A DNA stretch of 64,000 nucleotides from Phytophthora colocasiae (Eukaryota > Oomycota > Peronosporomycetes > Peronosporales > Peronosporaceae). The DNA is taken from the NCBI GenBank assembly GCA_018806915.1, contig JAGKQI010000103.1:1984001-2048000 (forward strand), written 5' to 3'. The notes beneath the pieces were generated by a model. The model did not search any database, had not been told where the DNA came from, and saw nothing but the letters and a program-made list of their open reading frames with translations. Shown here piece by piece: positions 1 to 10,358 of the stretch (position 1 is the first letter of the stretch; each line of letters starts with the position of its first letter). A program made the position numbers and the translations under genes.

Positions 1-830
1 CAGCGATAACCAGTTCTTCCGTTACCAACCTCGCCGTTACTTCGAATACGCTTGGTCGTTGGTCGACCTCGTCTTGGTGCAAGCCGTGGTGGCAACGTGA
101 CATTATCCTTTATCAGATCTTGGTCGAGTGGTACGTGCACCACCTTGTTTGCAAATGCCTTCACGTAACTTGCAATAGTGTACACGCTGTCGAAATAGTC
201 GAACACTGCATCGAGTTGTCCGCGGCTATTAAGCTGTTGCAATCAAGTGTCGGCATGGTACTTTTGTAGTCACTGGTCCATAAAGACACACGTACAGTGT
301 TAGAGCTCAGTGTAACGCGATGCCTGATACGCATTGCATGTCTATTCGTGTCCTCGAACGGCGTAGCTGACATCTTGTGATGCATGTTGGGGGCTTTGGA
401 TAGTGTCCAGCTTCCTTCGATTCCACTTCGTACAGCTCCATGCTTTGGGGGGTCACAGTCATATCCTTTGCCTCCCAAATCGAACAATTGCTGCCTTTGG
501 TAGGCTTTATCCAGCATTTGGCTGTTACATCGCCTTGACAAATTGGAAGCGGTGGCAAATGGCGAAATCCCATGGCCAACTGGTTACAATACTAAATTGA
601 CTTTCAGTTACAAGTTCTCCAGCCAAACAACGCTTTGATCCCGACATTGGCATGCACACACCAGTTTCATCGGGGATCGATTCAAGGTATTTGCGCACGT
701 CGGGCCCAAGCGCAATCTCAATGCACGCGAGCTCACTTAGGTAGGCTTCTTCCGTTTCAGCGGATTGAAGACTCTTACACCATGTTGTGATGATCTGGAG
801 TAAAATTTTTGAAGTTCGTGGTGACATTGG
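1..830 (-). pseudogene. Decayed MULE (Mutator-like) transposase, C-terminal part
   Basis: I see the C-terminal half of a Mutator-like transposase spread over several minus-strand frames and running off the left window edge. Recognisable pieces in order are a region with VTPQSMELYEVESKEAGHY (about 350-470), a SWIM zinc-finger remnant containing VPCRHLIAT (about 235-270), then FDYFDSVYTIASYVKAF and GRPTTKRIRS (about 30-210). This order (SWIM finger, short helical linker, basic GRPKxKRIRS-like tail) is typical of MULE proteins. The pieces need at least three frame changes to join, so the gene is dead. The catalytic DDE core was not found. No terminal inverted repeat was identified. The assignment rests on motif recognition; the piece at 525-827 is less certain. 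Confidence 0.6.
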
Positions 831-2111
831 TGAGGATAATATGAAGCGTACAGAAACGCACTGTAAGCTTCATATCATTCGCAACGGAGAGCATAGTATA
901 TGAATGTACCTGAGAGACTCGAGATCTTTATCGACGTTGGAATCAGCAGGAACTCCTTAGAATACGTTTCTTGGCATTATCGGTCGGCTACAATTAATAC
1001 GCCTTCTGCTTAATCTTCTCGCAGCTGTGTACCGTATACGCTTATTTGGGACGCAGAAACTACGGTATTTGTCTCACCTTACCGGCCGGAATTATACGCT
1101 GTTGACATTTCCCCTTTATCGGGAGGCTTGGTTGCCTGGCATCGGCTGCAACTCGGAACTGAAATTATAGCTGTACGATTTAATGTAAATTTTCTTTATT
1201 GGCTTTCAAAGTTTGATTCGGCGTTTCAAATTTACGTACATATTATATCCGTGATATTTGGCGGAATTCTACAATGCTCTTCCAACGGAAGTTCCGCCGG
1301 TCTCCAAAACTGGTCGGCAGTGCATGTCATTGCGCGTAGAGGCACGCACCATAGATAGCACTAGCTGTAGTGTTATGCTTGGTTATCGCCAGTCGAATAT
1401 TCTATCTAACATTCGCTGCGGCATCCCATCAACGGACTTCGGTTTCCATCGTGCTCCTTCGAACCGGTGAAGCACCTTGCTAAGCACTTCCTCGACTGAG
1501 CCTGAATCAGGGGCCCTGAACATCGAGGCTAATGTGTCTGAGGCTCAACCAGCGGCCAGCTGGCTGGCTAGCCAACGACGGCCAGGCGCGGAGACACGCG
1601 CGACGGAAGCACCCCCAAAGTTGCAGTTTTTTGCTGCAGGTGAGCTTGTCAGTGATTTGTGCGGCTGTGAAAGCTTGCCTTGTAGCGTGAAGGTTTCTTT
1701 TCGCCGGTCGTGAAAGCGAAATGTCAGAGTAACGGCCTCAGGTTTTACCTACAGGAAACGCCAAAATGTGACCTCGACCGCTTACCAACACATGATTCTC
1801 AGCAAGGGTAGACATGGTTTCCATTGAAAACACTCGCTAAATAAAATACACGCGCAAAGTATATGGTTTTCGTGTTTTTTTCTACAAATAGTAGTTCTGC
1901 AAAAGCCAAGGTACGTGCACCATTTAAAAGCACACACACCAATTACTGCATACAAGAACATATTTGTTTGGGAGCTGTGTAGCGGTGGATACCAAGCATT
2001 CTGCGTCAAATTACGCTACAGCAGCGTACCTGTAGTATTCGAACATGGTCTTATGTGATTTGCATGCTTGAACCCTCGGAAATTCGCTCGCCATCTGCGT
2101 GAGCGTGACTG
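831..2111. other. No gene recognised
   Basis: Only short ORFs without recognisable domains occur here. I see no convincing repeat, RNA gene or promoter. It may be remains of the MULE or plain intergenic sequence. Confidence 0.5.
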
Positions 2112-2666
2112 TCAGCTGTACACCGATCGACAGAATGCAACGACCACTTTCCCGCAGGTGCAAAGTCTGTTCGGCGCGTGTAGACTGGTTATGTGAGAGC
2201 GAATTAATATCGATTTTGGTAAAAGATAGAGAGCAGCTGTATTTTGCACTAAAAATTGCACTAGTGACGGTTTAATGGATTCCCAGGCTGAAATGGCACG
2301 CTTTATCGTAGCCAAGCGCTCTCCTTTCGCCGTCGTAGCAGTAGCTGTTGCTCTTGCGTAGCTTTGCGTTGGCTTAGCCCTATAGCTTAAAAGGACACGT
2401 CGTTTTTCTTGTATTGTGTAGTGCATGCGGCGTTGTTTGGCTGGCGCGTACACCTCGTCAAGGAGGCCTGTGTGTGGCAACCTCCTTTGCTTCCTGCAAT
2501 ACTGTCGCGGGTGGTGGGGGCTGCGAGGACTCCTCGTCCGCTTCCTCCATTTTATCGAGTGGCTGGTGGAGACCTCCGTTTTATCGAGTGGCTGGTGGAG
2601 TTTTATTTTAGCGATTGAACGCTGCATCAGGCAATTTGATTGGTTGATAACAAAATGTGCACACAC
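2112..2666 (-). other. ORF of unknown status, possible decayed HTH transposase fragment
   Basis: A minus-strand ORF of up to 184 residues. Its middle contains HYTIQEKRRVLLSYRA, which resembles the start of the helix-turn-helix DNA-binding region of pogo/CENP-B-type transposases in oomycetes. The rest is low-complexity or basic and shows no DDE motifs. Part of the upstream coding sequence covers a 29-bp tandem repeat, so the N-terminus is doubtful. I treat it as a possible transposon relic, not as a gene. Nothing is recognised from 2667 to 3000. Confidence 0.2.
2550..2600. repeat. Two-copy tandem repeat, 29-bp period
   Basis: A 22-bp block beginning TTTTATCGAGTGGCTGG occurs at 2550-2571 and again at 2579-2600. 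Confidence 0.8.
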
Positions 2667-3000
2667 AGGCGCCCTTTTTATATGGACGCTGCATTCTGTC
2701 GATCGGTGTAACGACTGTCAGTCAAATGCGGCATTGCTGGAAAAACATCCCATCGGGCCATGGTAAAATACACTTCCAATTGAGAGTTAACTGGTAGAAT
2801 AATAGACCACAAAAGAAGAATGATCGTAACCACGAAGTCATTGCGTCCAATGTAATGTACTCTGTTCCAATAAATTAATCACGTACCATACTGTTAGACC
2901 GTTAAAAACACAATATACTGTGTCAAATAAAGATGCTACAAAGGAAAATCAAATGGACACCGACCTCAGAATTTACACGCCTACAGATAATAACAACCGT

Positions 3001-3944
3001 CTACCCGCTTTCCTCCATCTGAGTCTCGTCGTCATCGCTGAATGAATTGTTACTGTCGTGTGCTGGATGATCGTCCAATGTCATGAGGTGGCGGAGTCGG
3101 GTATTACGCCTATATCTGTCTTGACTCTGACGGCGCTTCCTCTTCATATCGACGCCTATTGCCAGAAGCCTGTTGCTATATTGCCGATATGCCACGCCAT
3201 TTTCTTGTCGTAGAGGGTTCATCGTCACGTGGTAGTTGGTAAGACTTGCACAAATGAAGAAAATGTCGTCGTAGAGAGTTTCGCTCCATCGAAACTTTTC
3301 TGCGCAGATCCTCCAAAGTCCCGTCAATCTCCCAAAATAGTTTTCAACTATGACTTGATCGCTGGAAACAAGAACATTTTGTCGTTGCACGTCCTGTGGG
3401 AGGTTGGTACCTTTCGTTGGATGGATACACCGAACATGCTCAGCGAGGCCTTGATAACCTTTGTCTGCCAGCACCGCCCACTCTTCAGGATAGTCCGCCG
3501 CCAAGGGGCATCCGTCAGGAAGACGTTGGTCGCCATCCAGCTTCTTACGCGCAGAATCGTGAAATTCTTTATTATTTCGGAACATGGTGATGTCAGCCGT
3601 ATTTCCGCGTGCGTGGCGCGTGCAGTTGATTGCGAGTCCTTTGGGATTGACAGACACTTCTACCTTGAACCCGTACAGCTTATGCTTTGCGCTGTAGAAC
3701 GGCATGGCTTCTGCCATCGAACCTGCTGGCCTGTTAGACTGTTGGAATGTGACATCAGTGGCGTACAATGCGGACGGGAAGTTCTTGAACGCGTTTCCCG
3801 ACGTCCTCAACGATCTCATCGTCGTTTCGTCGGCTTCACTAGTTACCCATTCTTCGTGGAGTTTCGGTGCAACCACTTCGATAAATCCCGAGATCGTCTT
3901 GATGAACGTTGGTGTTTTTATTCTAAAGATTCTCGCGAGCATAT
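3001..3944 (-). pseudogene. Harbinger-type DDE transposase, C-terminal part (split by Gypsy)
   Basis: This is the catalytic part of a DDE_Tnp_4 (Harbinger/PIF, IS5-like) transposase. The acidic triad is visible as YATDVTF (first D), LADKGYQG (second D) and IVENYFGRL (E). The stop is at 3001-3003; the tail is basic then acidic. The start ATG at 3942 is not the true start: the frame is cut at 3944 by the 5' LTR of the Gypsy element. The missing N-terminal part lies 14.4 kb away at 18308-18801 on the same strand. With one copy of the ATAT target duplication removed, the two parts join in frame to 478 codons including stop. The gene was therefore open when the retrotransposon landed. No terminal inverted repeats of the Harbinger element were identified. 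Confidence 0.9.
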
Positions 3945-5553
3945 TGTGGTGAAGCGGCCGAGAATTTTTCCCGGAGAGGCAATATCAGCCACGAACCCGA
4001 ATAGAGTCGGGACGAGCGACAGGGGGGACCTGTGATCCCCAGATCTGGGTCGAATCAGACGAAGGCACGATGGGTCCCGCCGGGGAACAGGCAACAGAGA
4101 CACCGGCGGGGGAGCAAGTGGAGCGGTGTTCGTGGGTGATCCGAACCCTGCCGGAGGAAGAATGGGGAAATCAAGGATGTTCTTGCGCGATCAACGATGA
4201 CGGGGTCCCAAGTGAACGCGATCGGCTTACCCCGGCGCCTCGAGGCCTCTAGCAGCATGACCCTATATCCCCGGGCGGCAACGAAGCAGGATCACGCAGG
4301 ATCACTGCGTGATCTTCTCTCGTTTAGGTACGAGATCAGGTCCGGATCAAGCTCAGCCTCAGGCGCGACGCAGACTCTTCTGGTGGCCTGATCCGGATTC
4401 TTTGAAGGATTACCAAGCGGGATCAGGCCGCGATCGAGCCCCAATTAAGTGCGAGATCAAGCTTCGGTTAAGTGCGAGATCAAGCTTCGGTTAAGTGCGA
4501 GATCAAGCTTCGGTTAAGTGCGAGATCAAGCCTTGGTTAAGTGCGAGATCAAGCTTCGGTTAAGTGCGAGATCAAGCTTCGTTTAAGTGCGAGATCAAGC
4601 TTCGGTTAAGTACGGAATCGGCCCACGATCAGGGTTAGAGGAACCAAGCTAGGGATCAGCTATGTAGCCAGTGTCATGTGATCGTAGGATAGTAAATCAG
4701 GATGGGATTAGTAGGCATAGGAATAACCATAAACAGACTCGAATTTACCTTCTAGTGCGCAAGTGGATTTCTTCAGGACCCAGGACAAGGGAAGAGGATA
4801 GCATATTGGCCTCCCCTTAGTGTTCCAGCAAGTCACTTCGCCCACCTAGCTACAGCTAAGACCGGATCCCCGATTTGGCCGGCTTACCTTACGCTAGTGT
4901 GAGGATCTCTCGATATCTCAACAACCCCAAGGGACTCGAATTTGCCCTGAACCACTCAAGTGTCTTCGCTACGCCTGGAACCGGGAACTACATTGGCCCT
5001 ACAAGCGTCAGGAAGGTAAGGATACGTGACCTAGTATAGCGGTTAAGTCTGGATAATATATTGGCCAGCTTTGCCCTATCTAGTGAACTATCCTTTAAGT
5101 GCATACATCGGATCGGAAGGAATTGGTTGTTTAGCCTAAGGATCCCGTCGAATCTCGCCCCCTCAAGACCCCCGCTATCGGAAGCGGAAAACAACGAAAG
5201 GAAGGGACTGAATCCCGAACATTGGACTATTGGAAGACCTGGATCAAGAACCAGGCACCCGGATCAAGGCTCGAGAACTCGCCTACGACCGGGATCAAGT
5301 ACCCCGAGGTGGAGTGAAGAACTTCCACGCCGCCTCAAACCCCTGCGTCACCCAAGACCTTCTTCTCGTCCCAAGACATCTTCAGAAGTTACCTGGAAGA
5401 GCGTAACCCGCCTACCGACGGGTACACAAGGTGAACACTACACGCAACAAGATCACGGATCATCGGGGGACCCCCTCCGTTAGTCGGTGTCTGGGCGCAA
5501 GTGGCGATCGCGATCGGCCTCAACCAGATTTTGGCCAGATCCGCTCCACCACA
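3945..5553 (+). repeat. Gypsy 5' LTR (1609 bp)
   Basis: Direct repeat of 16745-18307. Ends are TGTGGTG and CACCACA, an inverted terminal match. Differences from the 3' LTR seen by eye: C/A at 3958/16758, T/G at 4315/17115, G/A at 4408/17208, and seven versus five copies of a 23-bp unit, which accounts for the 46-bp length difference. ORFs inside (for example 5061-5483) occur in both copies and are not considered genes. Confidence 0.95.
4445..4605 (+). repeat. 23-bp tandem array in 5' LTR, 7 copies
   Basis: Unit begins TTAAGTGCGAGATCAAGC. Unit four has a variant end (CCTTGG) and unit six ends TTCGT. The same array has five copies in the 3' LTR. A tandem array in the LTR may be a regulatory or enhancer-like region; that is inference. 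Confidence 0.95.
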
Positions 5554-7878
5554 ATGGTGCGCGTGCCCGGATCTTCTGGTGACTTCGGATATCACCGTGA
5601 GTCCCAAGAAGATGTCAAGATTAAAGAAGAACAAGGGGAAGAAGTGCCTACGAAGGTTGGATCGACGGAGGCACCGATGAAAACAGAAAGATCCACAGAT
5701 CAGCAGAGTTCTGGGAGGATCTCTACTGACAGGCACGAGGCAGACCTGGATCGCAATCCAGATCTCGAAGAAAAACCTCGAATTCCTCCTCAGGCCCCGT
5801 TGAGGGCCATTGCGGATCTCGACGAGAATCGAGATCCGCACACGAGCGATAAGGAATCAGCAAAGCTGAAACCTAATCTGCTCACCAAGTCCACTGTTGC
5901 CTCAAGATCGACCAAACAAGAAGATCAAGAGCACCCGGACGAAATTGAAAGCTCCAGACTCAGAGCCAGAAGATGTGATCAACCCAGGATCAACGATCAC
6001 CAGGGATGCGATCGAGCAGGCCTACTACAGGAAGAGGCTAAGCGAGACCTTGCTTAACGATCCCGTTCTCACGATCATACAAGTCCGCCAGATCGGTAAC
6101 CTCACCGGACCAGTGTCGAAGCCCCGGACTAGCTCTGACCGCCTGAACGCGGTGAAGATCCTACTTGATCTGCTCCAAGAAGCTGGTTTGGTGGCTGGAG
6201 AGTTCGACCCGAACTCTCTATTTGACTTGGAGCTGCAAGCGATTCAATCTGCGACCCAGGATCTATTCGATTCCCTTAAGATCTTGGTCGGCGAGCGCCC
6301 ACTGACGCCCGACCCAGGCTATCAGACTGGGTCGTCATGCTACGCGTCAGCGACCTCGGAACCAGACTCAGATAGCCCGAGAAGGCTGCAACGCATGTCG
6401 TTAGGGCCCTCCGGCGCCAAGTTCCTGAAATCGCGTATGAAGAAACAGGATACACGATCGGTGGCTGCGAAGCTGGAGGTCAAGATGCCCGATCAGCAAG
6501 AAAATCGCCGGATCCGGACGGACCAGACCGCGCCGACGACTAACTCCACTGGATCGAGCAACAAGTTGGACGACTACTTTCAAATGGCGATGGATCGTTT
6601 CTTGAAAGAACGGAATCTCGCGACACCCCGATCGCCGATCAAAGGGGAGTTAGATGTTGAAATGGAGTCCGTCACGGCCTCGGATCCGGATGCATGGGAA
6701 TACGATCCGGACGATCTGGGCATACCAAGTTCCGGGGGACAGATGTCGAGCCGAGCCACGATCGCATTCGCGGCGATCGGTCAAGGAGGATCGTCGATGA
6801 TCCAGCGGGTCCGGATCTCAGCGATCTCGGATCTGAAAGATTTTGCGGGTAAAGATCTGGACGAAGATCGCGCTCGGGTCTGGATCAGTAAAGTCAAGTC
6901 GGCGTTCCAACGCGATCAGGCTACGGAAGAAGAGAAATGCCTCACGTTTGCAGATCTGATGGTGGGACCGGCAAAGAACTGGTACAGGCAGCTCAGTCGA
7001 ACGACGAAAACCAAGTGGGCGGATCTGTTGGACAGTTTCCAGACCCAATATTGTGGGTTGGGTATGTCGGTCGCGTGGCAATACTATCACGCTCGTAAGC
7101 GATCGGAAGAAACCCCTCTCGATTATCTCTACCGGCTCAACGTGGCGGCTTTACGTGCTAGACTGAAGATCAAGGACGGGAGCCCTAAGGCCCGCCGAGA
7201 ACATGTGGACCACTACATAGAGACATTGGGAGATCCGGAGTTAGCTGATCGGCTGACCCTACTCCGACTGAGTGACGTCGAGGAGCTGGAGGAGGTACTC
7301 CGTGCCCGGGAACGGGCGAAAAGCAGGCAGCGTAAATCTGCGTTCGGATCGAAGTACAGACAAAAGGCGCCGGCCAGTGCCCCGGCAGCTCCCACCCGAG
7401 CGGTGGTACGGGCGATCCAAACTCAAGATCCGAGCTCAGAATCAGAAGAAATATCCGGATCGGATGGATCCGATTCTGAAGGCGATCTCCGGAGGATATA
7501 TCTTGCCGCGTCAGAAGACAAGCCGATCGGTGCTGGGGCGCTCCCCACCAACAGGATCAGTTGCGATCACACACGAACGTGCAGGACCGAGGCCGGACCA
7601 CGGATCGCAGACAACCAGATCACGATAGAGGTCGCTGTTCGCATTGTGGGTCGCGGAAGCACACGGATCTGGACTGCTGGAGACGTCTAACCTGTGACAA
7701 GTGCGGAAAGAGGGGCCTCCCAACGGATCGCTGTCTATATACATGCCGTGGTTGTGGGGAGATCCATGAAGCTGGAGAATGCCCCATGGAAGAATTCTAC
7801 AACCAGATCCGCAAGTGGTACGATCCGACCCGACATGCCGGACTGTTTCCCGAGAAGGTGGAAAAGATGTTAAACTAG
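5554..7878 (+). pseudogene. Gypsy gag (matrix, capsid and nucleocapsid), frame-broken
   Basis: Structural protein of the particle. The first frame opens with the ATG at 5554 and runs acidic and charged to about 5900. The sequence then continues in a second frame (about 5897-7600) holding the Retrotrans_gag-like capsid domain at about 6811-7330, with WISKVKSAFQRDQA and LVGPAKNWYRQL-like helices. It changes frame again for the nucleocapsid zinc knuckles at 7636-7782: one classical CX2CX4HX4C followed by two further Cys clusters. The stop is at 7876-7878. The open frame at 5897 has no ATG near its start, which supports joining it to the 5554 frame. Each frame change could be an indel; I saw no obvious slippery site. 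The particle protein is probably not made intact from this copy. Confidence 0.8.
5555..5572 (+). other. Gypsy primer-binding site
   Basis: TGGTGCGCGTGCCCGGAT begins one base after the LTR end. Its reverse complement has the layout of a tRNA 3' end: end of T loop, a T-stem strand starting with C61, a seven-base acceptor strand, discriminator A, then CCA. I cannot name the tRNA. The ATG at 5554-5556, formed by the base between LTR and primer site plus TG of the site, opens the gag reading frame. Confidence 0.75.
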
Positions 7879-7895
7879 GACGCTCGCCGGTTTAG

Positions 7896-9497
7896 AAACC
7901 GGTACGAGCCGAGCGTTCTGAGTACTGCATCTATGCATATGTGAACAAGAAATCGAGAGATCAAGATAGGGAGAATTCGGATCTGCGCGGCAATACATGT
8001 AAGTTGCATTCGTATACTGCTAAGATCGCGAGTCTTCCCCGGATCGATGAGTTCTCGCGATCTGGTGCGGAAGTGGCCTTGGATCTCAAGGAAGGAGAAT
8101 CCAGGGGTTACTGGAAATACCACGCACCAGGAAAATGGTTCCGCCAAGCCAAGATCTCAGGCAAGATTAATCATGAAAGAGCGATCTTGCTCCTGGACAC
8201 TGGCGCCGAGGTATCCATCTTGGATACCACCTTTGCTCGTAAGGTTGGGTGCCACTTTGACACTAGTCAGAGACAGGAGTGTGTTGGGATCGGTGATAAT
8301 GTGTACACCACCGAGGGAAGAACGAGGATCAAGATCACGCTTGCAGGATACCTGGTCTACTTTTTCGATATTTGGATCGGGGATCTATCCGGGCAAGATG
8401 CGATCCTGGGTATGGATTTCATGATCCCGGCTGGGGTCCGGATGGATCTTGCGAAGGGATCGATGTGCTTACCTAATGAAGTGGGGATCCCACTTAGTGG
8501 TCGCAAGAGATTATCCGGGGAGAAGGTAAGATCGGTAAAATTGGAAGAAGATCTACATATCCCAGTTGGGGGATCCGAAGAGGCCGCATCGAGAGTGAAA
8601 TTATCGGCGACGGAGAAATTGTGGGTGAACAGAGGCGACCAATGGGTACCCACCGTGGTAAATGGACCCGCCCGAACTCGGTACTTAGTGATCACGAATT
8701 TGAGCGAGAAGATTTTACGACTGGATCACAGATTACATGTCGGGATGGTACTTGATCAAGAAAAAGTTCCTCGCTACCCCGGGTTTGTGTCGGTCGGGTC
8801 CCGGCGTTACATGGAGTGGCAGAATCTAGCTCTAGAAGCGACAGTGGACGCAAGACCGGAACCTCAGAAAACCGTAGAGATCCCCTTACCGTCGGTCGAA
8901 CGGCCGACCTACGTTACGCCGCGATCTATACTCCGTCGAGGTGGGGCAATCAAGACCGATCCTGATCCTGCACCAATATCGACATTGGAACCGCGATCAC
9001 CGACCGATACGGCCGAAGTCAAGGTCGCATTCATCGACCCCCAACCGGATCCCATGGATACCCCACTGATCACGATCAGTTCCGACAAGGCCCCGAGTGG
9101 CGAAGCTGGGGGCGGTGAGACTGAGACGAATGGTGAGACTGAGACGAATGAGAGCTTGCCAGATCAGGCCCCAGGTCGGACAGATCGGACATGCGAAGAA
9201 GAGATCGAGGAAAAAACAGAAAAACCAGATTTTCAAATCGAGATCCAACATGTATCCGACGCCGACGCCGTCCCCATGGTTAAAGACACCCCGATCTTGA
9301 CAGCCAAGGACGATAGGCTGCGTGATCAATCAACGGATGAACCGGATCCGACATCTCCTGAAGGGATCGAGAACGCTGATCAGACCCACTTACACGAAAG
9401 TGGCGATTTTTCGGCCGAAGATCTAGCCGATAATTTCGCAGTAGTACCGGAGATCCAGATTTCCACCACTGAAGAAGTCAGGATCGAAGATCTGTAA
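7896..9497 (+). pseudogene. Gypsy pol: aspartic protease and linker
   Basis: A frame open from 7896 to the TAA at 9495-9497 with no early ATG (the first candidate start at 7941 is GTG), as expected for a pol part made by fusion to gag. The retroviral-type aspartic protease active site LLLDTGAEVSIL has its Asp at about 8196, and the second conserved element AILGMDFM lies at about 8398. After about 8900 the protein becomes a long charged, low-complexity linker rich in D, E, P and T. The TAA at 9495 is in the same frame as the reverse transcriptase that follows at once, so a single stop separates protease from RT. It could be a point mutation or a readthrough site. Confidence 0.85.
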
Positions 9498-10358
9498 GTA
9501 GGAAATCCGGGATCGGCTACCCCGGAGGAGATCGAGAAACTTCGACAGATTATTTGGAAGAAGCGACATCTCCTGATCGGAAAGGGAAACGCACTTCCTC
9601 CAGCGGCCAAGGGTGTTATATGCGATATCGACGTGGGTGATGCAAAGCCGATCGCACAACGAGTCCGAAAGGTGGCGCCACAGTTCCGCGAGAAAGTATC
9701 GGATCTCATCAAAGGACTCCTAGCTGCCAAGATCATCCGGCCATCGACCTCGCCATGGGCATCGCCGATTGTGGTGATCATCAAGAAGAACGGTGTAGAC
9801 ATCCGACTATGTATCGATTATCGGCTGGTGAACGGTCTCACGAGGCTGATGATCTACCCAATGCCTCTGATCAATGACCTGTTAGAAGATCTTGACAAAG
9901 TTCTGTGGTACTGTTCATTAGACATGGCGAGTGGATTCTGGGTCGTATCAATGACCGATCGAGCTCGCGCGATCTCAGCTTTCATCACCCCGTTCGGCCT
10001 CTTCGAGTGGAATCGCATGCCGTTCGGGCTGAAGAACGCCCCTCAGATCTATCAACGTCTTGTGGACAACGCCCTATATGGATTTTTGAAGATCTCCCAG
10101 TCAGGGAATACGAAAGACTCTACAGATGTGTTTGAATCAGGGGTCCCGGAAGATCCTGGTCGCCCGTCGGTTCTAGGACGGAGATCTTACATCGACGATA
10201 TCTTGATCACGGCTGGAACATGGGATCAAATGTGCGATCGGGTGGAAGACCTATTGGAGGCCTGTGATAAGTGGAATCTCTCGATCAGTGTGGCGAAGAG
10301 CTTCTGGGGCATGGATAAGGTGGAATATCTCGGACACAAAGTGTCGATCGACGGATTG
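9498..10358 (+). pseudogene. Gypsy pol: reverse transcriptase
   Basis: RNA-dependent DNA polymerase domain in the same frame as the protease. Visible motifs: LCIDYRLVN (about 9810-9835), catalytic Asp in CSLDMASGFW (about 9921), FGLFEWNRMPFGLKNAPQ (about 9993-10050), and the YIDDIL box at 10188-10205 carrying the Asp pair that binds metal. At position 10358 one base appears to be missing: the frame-3 reading stops at 10379, while the expected continuation (thumb, QSFLGSLNYYSRF) goes on in frame 2. Expected product is part of a single Gag-Pol polyprotein acting in the particle. Confidence 0.9.

Noticed and set aside
2409..2766. Plus-strand ORFs of 65-113 codons
   Set aside because: No domain; they run over the 29-bp tandem repeat and overlap a minus-strand frame that is itself doubtful.
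4445..4605. Possible CRISPR-like array of 23-bp repeats
   Set aside because: Units are directly adjacent with no spacers and lie in an LTR of a eukaryotic element; it is a tandem repeat.
5061..5483. 140-codon ORF in the Gypsy 5' LTR, repeated at 17815-18237
   Set aside because: Identical in both LTRs, no domain, lies in a non-coding LTR; copies simply reflect the LTR duplication.
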